A stretch of 64,000 bases of DNA, from NCBI RefSeq assembly GCF_008728635.1, contig NZ_CP044285.1, positions 3,224,001 through 3,288,000 of the forward strand. The letters run 5' to 3'. Position numbers and translations under genes: made by a program. The notes below the pieces were generated by a model. The model made no database searches. It saw nothing but the letters and a program-made list of their open reading frames with translations, and was not told the origin of the DNA. This stretch comes from Hymenobacter baengnokdamensis. GTDB taxonomy: Bacteria > Bacteroidota > Bacteroidia > Cytophagales > Hymenobacteraceae. Each line of letters opens with the position of its first letter. Within the stretch, counting starts at the first letter, position 1. Of the stretch, positions 59,313 through 64,000 are shown one piece after another.

Positions 59313-60962
59313 TTACTCCCCTCTGCTTTCTACCCTATTACCCAGGCGCAGGCGATACTGGCTGCCTAGCCACTCGGCGGCGGTGCCGGGTGCTGCCACC
59401 GCAGGGGCGGGCAGCACCCGCACAGTGTGGCCTACCTGCACGAGGTCGTCGGGGCCGGAATAAACGCTGATTCCATCCGCGTTGGGCACCAGGATATCTT
59501 CCTGCAAAAACACATTGCGGCCCGCGCCCCCGTACAGATGCACGGCAAAGCCGGGGGCCAGGCGCCCGCGCAGGTTAAACTCATCTTTGCCCCCTAAGCC
59601 GTAGACAGACAGGCGCGTAGTACGCCGCACGTCGTAGTGCTGCTCGCCGAGCAGGCTGTCGGGCCGGGTGGGGCTGCGGGCAAAAACGCGCAGCCGCAGG
59701 CGGCCGGGGCCTTCGGCCAGCAGCTCAAACCGCTCGGGGGCGTCGGTGCCGGTGACAACTGCTGCCTGCTGCAACACCTCGAAGTAGCGCCGGGCCACGG
59801 CGGGCAAAGCGTCGCGGCGGGCGCGCAGGGCGGGCAGCAGCTCCTGCGTCATGCGCGCCCGCACTTCGGGCGGGGTGGCCTGCATGGCCTGGGCAAGCAC
59901 CTCATCGGTCAGGAGCCGGCGCAGCGAGTCGGCTTCGGCCACGAAGGCCTGTTCGGGCAGCAGCGCCAGGGCCGTGTGGTCGAGGGCCCGCGCCGTGGTA
60001 GTAAGCGGCTCCACATCGGCCGGCAGCAAATGTGAGTTAAACGTTTGGTAGCGAGGGCGCACCCACGAGATAAGGCGCGTCAGCCAGCCATCATCAAACC
60101 GAAAAAACGCCTGGTCGCGGTCGCGCGGCACGGGCCGGAACTCCGTGCGCCCACCCGCTCCCGAAAGCGCCGCCCAACGCCACTGGTCGGCGCGGCGGCT
60201 CCAGTCGCCGAGCAGCAGGTCGAGCAGCCGGGCCCGCAGGTAAGCCGTAGGTTTCAGGCTGGCCTGCGGCGAGTGCAGGGCCTCGGCCAGCATGGCCTCA
60301 GAGCTGATGATGCGCTGCGCCGCCCCGAAGCCGGGCGCCGGGCGCTGGTTGTGGCTGGGGCGCTCCTCAAGCAGATACAGGGCCGGGCGAAACTGCCGGG
60401 CCCAGCTGCCAAGCGCGGAATCGGGCAGCAGATACACCAGGCGCGGATTGGTATGGTAGATGCCGCCGGCCTGGGCGAGCCGGGCGGCCACGTAGGCTCC
60501 ATAGGGCGGCGCGGCGCAGGTCTGGTCGCGCAGTACGGGGCCAATCAGCCAGTCGAGCCCGGCAGCAGATATACTACGGCTCAGGTCTTTATCAACCGAG
60601 CGTAGCACAAATAAGCGGCCGTCGGGCGTGCGCAGGTGCAGCGTATTGGTCTGGAAGCTGCCGCCGCTGCTCAGGGGCAGCAACCCCGCGCGGCCCAGCC
60701 GCAGCACCGGCGCGCTCACCGGTATTGCCCACAGGCCGCGGTAGTGCCGGCCCCACAGGTGCTGCCACCACCAGCCGCGCCGGGCATAGTGCGCCCCGGC
60801 CGCCACCCGCACCACACTCGAATCGGCATTAAAAACCGGGCCGGCCTCGCGGGCGGCGGGCGGCGTGGGGGCGCCGCAGCCCGCCAGCAGCCCACTTACC
60901 AGTAATACTGCCCAGCCGCTTTTTAGTAGCTTAACCTGTGGCTTACTTCCAAACACCTGCAC
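59313..60962 (-). CDS. Lipoprotein with degenerate HipA/PI-kinase-like signature (paralogue of 61161 gene)
   Basis: 549 aa. A lipoprotein signal ends LLAGCGAP (Cys near 29). The body aligns by eye with the divergent gene at 61161: FVLRSVDKDLSRSI, TCAAPPYGAYVAARLAQAGG, LRARLLDLLLGDWSRRADQW, FRPVPRDRDQAFFRFDDGW, SVYGLGGKDEFNL. In kinase-like relatives the motif is GDWDRHxxQW; here it is GDWSRRADQW (Ser255 for Asp, Arg for His), so the catalytic base seems lost while DRDQAFF is kept. It is predicted to be periplasm-facing; function unknown. Confidence 0.7.
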   Translation of the reverse strand: MQVFGSKPQVKLLKSGWAVLLVSGLLAGCGAPTPPAAREAGPVFNADSSVVRVAAGAHYARRGWWWQHLWGRHYRGLWAIPVSAPVLRLGRAGLLPLSSGGSFQTNTLHLRTPDGRLFVLRSVDKDLSRSISAAGLDWLIGPVLRDQTCAAPPYGAYVAARLAQAGGIYHTNPRLVYLLPDSALGSWARQFRPALYLLEERPSHNQRPAPGFGAAQRIISSEAMLAEALHSPQASLKPTAYLRARLLDLLLGDWSRRADQWRWAALSGAGGRTEFRPVPRDRDQAFFRFDDGWLTRLISWVRPRYQTFNSHLLPADVEPLTTTARALDHTALALLPEQAFVAEADSLRRLLTDEVLAQAMQATPPEVRARMTQELLPALRARRDALPAVARRYFEVLQQAAVVTGTDAPERFELLAEGPGRLRLRVFARSPTRPDSLLGEQHYDVRRTTRLSVYGLGGKDEFNLRGRLAPGFAVHLYGGAGRNVFLQEDILVPNADGISVYSGPDDLVQVGHTVRVLPAPAVAAPGTAAEWLGSQYRLRLGNRVESRGE

Positions 60963-61160
60963 AACAACGGCTTCTGATACTTAATTGCTAGTCTTTGGTA
61001 CTCGAACAGCGCACGCATCCTAAAGTTGCCCGTATAGCGTATGAGCCGGCCCACGGGTTGTCGGTAGCAGCAGCTAAGCGCGGCTTATCTTTTCCAGTTC
61101 AGCTACGTTATAGGCGGCTGGGCAGCAGCGGCTGCCGCACACCCGTTATTCTGGCTCATC

Positions 61161-62729
61161 TTGCGCTCCATTACCTTTTTGTTATTATCCGGTGGCTTGA
61201 CGCTGGGCCTGACTACGGGCTGCGCGCGCCGCAATTTTTACCAGTCCGACGCCCGGCTGCCCGCTACCACCCCGGCCGGGGCCGACAGCGTGTGGGCCAC
61301 GGCTGGCCGCCAATACAACCGGCACGGCTGGCTCTATGGGCTGCTGCTTGGCCCCCACCACCGGGCCGTGTGGGCCGCCCCTGTGCGCGTGCCCGTGCTG
61401 CGCCTGGCCACGGCCGAGCCGGCGGCGGGGCCGCTTACGCCCACCAAGCTGGGGGGCGGCTTTCAGAGCACCAGCCTTACGCTGCACGCAGCCGATGACC
61501 GGCCCTACGTGCTGCGCTCGCTCGATAAGGATCCCTCCCACATTCTACCCTTTTTTTTGCGAAAGCTCTTCACCGCCAACTTTATACGCGACTGCACCTC
61601 GGCCGGTAATCCCTACGGGGCGCTGGTGGTAGCGCCGCTGGCCCAGGCACTGGGGGTGCCGCACGCCCACCCGCGCCTCTTTTATGTACCTGCCGATGCC
61701 GCCGACCTGGGCTCGGCGGAAGCCAACGAGCGCCTGCGGGGCAAGCTGGCCTTGCTCGAAGAAAAATACGATGGAGAAAAAGTGCGCTCGCCCCTGGTGC
61801 CGCAGGCGCGCAAGTTTGTCGACGATGAGCAGATGCGCAAGCGACTGTACGCCGACCCGCGCAACCGCCCCGACCAGCCGGCCCTGCTGCGGGCCCGCCT
61901 GCTCGATGTGCTTATCGGCGACTGGGACCGCCACGCCGGCCAGTGGCAGTGGGCCGAAATGCCCGACCCCGCCCGGCCCGGTGGCAAGCTGTTTGCTCCC
62001 GTACCCAAAGACCGCGACCAGGCTTTTTTCCGGATTTCGGATGGCTTGGTGCCCTGGGCGATGACGCGCAGGTTTGCCGTGCGGCACTTCGTGACCTTCA
62101 AGCGAAAATTTCACGATATCCCGGCCCTCACCGGCCAGGGCCGCTACGTCGACCAGCGGGCGCTTAACCTGCTCAGCCGCCGCGATTTTATGGCAGGAGC
62201 CCACTACGTACAAGCCCGGCTGCCCGACTCTACCCTGGCCAGGGCCGTGCGCTGCCTGCCCCCGGCCGTGTATCAGCTCGAAGGCCCGCGCCTGCTGGGC
62301 GACCTGCAGGCCCGCCGCGATAACCTGCCCGGCGTTGCCAAAAAATACTACGAGCTGAAGGCCCGGCGCCCCGTGGTGGCCGGTACCGAGCAGCCCGACC
62401 ATTTTGTGGTGGCCCGCACCCCCGACTCCACCACCGTGCGCGTGTACAACGCCAGCCTGGGGGCCGACTCGCTGTTCTACCAGCGCACGTTTTACGCCCG
62501 CGAAACCAAGCGCCTGACGCTGGAAGGCTTGGGCGGCAATGATAGGTTTGAGCTGAGTGGCCACGGCCTGAAAATCGTTATCCACGCCGGAGCGGGCCAG
62601 GATGTGCTGCGCGCCACTTCCCGCCGCCGCCTGCGCTACGAGCCCGACTCGAACGGGACGCTCAACAAACCTGAGCCCACGAAAAAAAACGAGCGCTTCG
62701 AAAACTACGACCGGCTCAAGGATGAATAA
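61161..62729 (+). CDS. Lipoprotein with HipA/PI-kinase-like GDWDRH signature
   Basis: 522 aa, starting MRSITFLLLSGGLTLGLTTG, lipobox TTGCA (Cys21). It contains YVLRSLDKDPSHILPFFLRK, a likely nucleotide-binding Lys region. LLDVLIGDWDRHAGQWQWAE follows, with Asp256-Arg-His258 like the catalytic loop of HipA/PI4K-type kinases, and PVPKDRDQAFFRISDG (Asp284/286) resembles the metal-binding motif. A beta-rich C-terminus contains LTLEGLGGNDRFELSGHG. In other Bacteroidota this domain is often joined to an Omp85 barrel (recollection); here it stands alone. The kinase role is inferred from motifs only. Confidence 0.7.
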   Translation: MRSITFLLLSGGLTLGLTTGCARRNFYQSDARLPATTPAGADSVWATAGRQYNRHGWLYGLLLGPHHRAVWAAPVRVPVLRLATAEPAAGPLTPTKLGGGFQSTSLTLHAADDRPYVLRSLDKDPSHILPFFLRKLFTANFIRDCTSAGNPYGALVVAPLAQALGVPHAHPRLFYVPADAADLGSAEANERLRGKLALLEEKYDGEKVRSPLVPQARKFVDDEQMRKRLYADPRNRPDQPALLRARLLDVLIGDWDRHAGQWQWAEMPDPARPGGKLFAPVPKDRDQAFFRISDGLVPWAMTRRFAVRHFVTFKRKFHDIPALTGQGRYVDQRALNLLSRRDFMAGAHYVQARLPDSTLARAVRCLPPAVYQLEGPRLLGDLQARRDNLPGVAKKYYELKARRPVVAGTEQPDHFVVARTPDSTTVRVYNASLGADSLFYQRTFYARETKRLTLEGLGGNDRFELSGHGLKIVIHAGAGQDVLRATSRRRLRYEPDSNGTLNKPEPTKKNERFENYDRLKDE

Positions 62730-62733
62730 CTTT

Positions 62734-62784
62734 TACTGGTTAATACCTACTGATAAGTGGAAGAGCATTAATCAGTAACCAGTA
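62734..62784. terminator. Interrupted inverted repeat between convergent genes
   Basis: TACTGGTTA (62734-62742) and ACTGAT (62749-62754) together pair with ATCAGTAACCAGTA (62771-62784), the left arm carrying a 6-nt insertion. It lies between the stops of the kinase-like lipoprotein and topoisomerase genes and is probably a bidirectional terminator. Confidence 0.5.
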
Positions 62785-62801
62785 GAAAATTAACCAATTA
62801 A

Positions 62802-63929
62802 CTACACTTCCGCCAGCATTTCCAGCACCAGGTGCTCGGTGGGCGATAGCTCGTCGCGGTCGTGCGGGTCGGCATCGTGGCGGCGCAGGTACTCGATGAG
62901 CCGGCCCGACTTAAACAGCTCGGTTACCTGCGGATGAATATAGTATTTCGAGCATACTGTGGGCGTATTGCCCAGGTTGGCGGCTACTTCTTTGGTGGCC
63001 TGCCGGATGGCTTTGTCGGGGGCCAGCTCCGCGTCACTGTTCAGCACGCTTTCCAGGCACTGCACCATTTTCACGGTGCCGCCCCAGGTGCGAAAGTCCT
63101 TGGCCGACAGCGCAATTCCGGTGTGCCGGTGCAAGTAGTCATTTACGTGCCCCGACTCCAGCGGGTGGCGCTGGCCATCGGCTCCGTAGAACTGAAACAA
63201 GTGCTGGCCCGGAATCTCCTTGCACTTGCGCACCAGCTGCGCCAGCTTGCGGTCGTGAATGGTTACGTCATGGGCCACCCCTTTTTTGCCCACGAACGAA
63301 AAGCGCACGTCGGCGCCCTCAATCGTGGCGTGCTTGTCGAGCAGCGTGGTGAGGCCGTAGCTCTTGTTTTTCTTGGCATACTCCTCATTGCCAACCCGTA
63401 TAAACGACTGGTCCATGAGCAGGAGCGCCAGCGCCACTACTTTATCGCGGTCGAGCCCCGGCCGGGCCAGGTCTTTGCGCAGCTGGCGGCGCAGCTCGCC
63501 CAGCTTCTGGCCAAAAGCCAGCAGCCGCGAAAACTTCGTCAGGGAGCGGGCCGCCTCCCAGGCGGGGTGGTAGCGGTATTGCTTGCGGCCCGCTTCGTCG
63601 TGGCCCGTCACCTGCAGGTGCCAGGTAGCGCTGGGCGCAATCCAGACATCAGTCCACGCCGGCGGAATCACGAAGCTGCGGATGCGGTCCAGTATTTTTT
63701 CATCCGCTATTAGCTCGCCTTTCGCGTTGAGATAGATAAAGTTGCCATCGCCGTCAGTGGTGCGCCGCAGGCCCGGGCCGGCATCGGTGGCATAGCGCAG
63801 GCCGGCTAGCTCGGCCTGGCGGGCCGGGTCTTTATAAAGCTCATGCGCGGCCAGCTCGGGCAGGGGCGGCAACTGCTTTTTACGGGTTTTAGCACGCAGA
63901 GGCGCTGGGTGGGTGGGAGGCGTAGACAT
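62802..63929 (-). CDS. DNA topoisomerase IB (poxvirus/bacterial type)
   Basis: 375 aa. It relaxes supercoils through a 3'-phosphotyrosine intermediate. The N-terminal domain contains GPGLRRTTDGDGNFIYLN and FVIPPAWTDVWIAP. The catalytic domain contains MDQSFIRVGNEEYAKKNKSY, SFVGKKGVAHDV, DFRTWGGTVKMVQCLES, and the Tyr in NTPTVCSKYYIHPQV. The C-terminal end is LVLEMLAEV. The length is typical for bacterial TopIB. 63930-64000 holds its upstream region, with nothing else identifiable. Confidence 0.96.
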   Translation of the reverse strand: MSTPPTHPAPLRAKTRKKQLPPLPELAAHELYKDPARQAELAGLRYATDAGPGLRRTTDGDGNFIYLNAKGELIADEKILDRIRSFVIPPAWTDVWIAPSATWHLQVTGHDEAGRKQYRYHPAWEAARSLTKFSRLLAFGQKLGELRRQLRKDLARPGLDRDKVVALALLLMDQSFIRVGNEEYAKKNKSYGLTTLLDKHATIEGADVRFSFVGKKGVAHDVTIHDRKLAQLVRKCKEIPGQHLFQFYGADGQRHPLESGHVNDYLHRHTGIALSAKDFRTWGGTVKMVQCLESVLNSDAELAPDKAIRQATKEVAANLGNTPTVCSKYYIHPQVTELFKSGRLIEYLRRHDADPHDRDELSPTEHLVLEMLAEV

Positions 63930-64000
63930 AAAAGCGCAGGGTATCGCTGCGTTCTACGCAAGCTGGGCAAGAAGGGCGACGAGGGCTTGAATACTTCGCT

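Noticed and set aside
59313..62729. HipA-type toxin-antitoxin system
   Set aside because: Despite the kinase-like motif both proteins have lipoprotein signals and no HipB-like partner, so a cytoplasmic persistence toxin is unlikely.
1..64000. tRNA, rRNA and CRISPR arrays
   Set aside because: No cloverleaf-like sequence ending in a T-arm, no rRNA conserved stretch and no regularly spaced direct repeats were seen in the intergenic regions.

Overview
The window reads as chromosomal DNA of a high-GC member of the Bacteroidota, most likely Hymenobacter or a close relative (Cytophagales). The reasons are the gene families (OMP_b-brl-type outer membrane proteins, DUF2911, a large KatE catalase, topoisomerase IB, an AcpH-like protein), the many start codons lying just behind TAnnTTTG-like octamers (the Bacteroidota -7 element), and dispersed palindromes of a kind common in these genomes. 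Nearly the whole sequence is coding. No tRNA, rRNA or CRISPR array is visible.

Layout. 1-5.3 kb: a leftward histidine operon hisG-hisD-hisC-hisB-hisH (hisH cut by the window edge). Its long 5' leader carries a 23-codon reading frame ending in four His codons followed by nested inverted repeats, a candidate attenuator. 5.3-13 kb: a Crp-like regulator, a membrane protein, an alpha/beta hydrolase-SDR pair, a Baeyer-Villiger-type monooxygenase, an intact IS630-family element, a Tat-exported SDR and an F420:NADP-oxidoreductase-like protein. 13-21.6 kb: a Dna2-like nuclease-helicase behind phosphoglycerate mutase, a DUF2911 protein, a lipoprotein, an MHS-type transporter and an AT-rich orphan gene. 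21.7-31.1 kb: a COG2509 flavoprotein, a CoA-binding protein, a HEAGH-motif protein, an exported M20 amidohydrolase, and a two-component system divergent from a TonB-dependent-receptor-like outer membrane protein.

31.3-38.4 kb is the standout region: a peptide natural-product (RiPP) cluster. It has a LuxR-type regulator, a 67-residue precursor with a Gly-Gly site and three Tyr-Ser-Gln/Arg triplets, an FxsB-like radical SAM/SPASM enzyme, an HExxH peptide-modification protein, a C39-peptidase ABC exporter and a small one-pass membrane protein. The radical SAM relationship and the triplet motif suggest a three-residue-cyclophane ('triceptide') product that is further modified by the HExxH enzyme, trimmed and exported.

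38.6-64 kb: a possible permuted papain-fold protein, an ECF sigma/anti-sigma/outer-membrane trio, a SpoU rRNA methyltransferase overlapping head-to-head with an Omp85 protein, GH125 mannosidase, a HicAB toxin-antitoxin pair, a UPF1-like helicase, an SMP-30-like lipoprotein, catalase, SlyD, SemiSWEET, AcpH, a pyridoxamine-oxidase-like stress protein, a CrtA-like monooxygenase, a divergent pair of paralogous lipoproteins with a HipA/PI-kinase-like signature (one apparently catalytically dead), and topoisomerase IB. Convergent gene ends are often closed by perfect hairpins.
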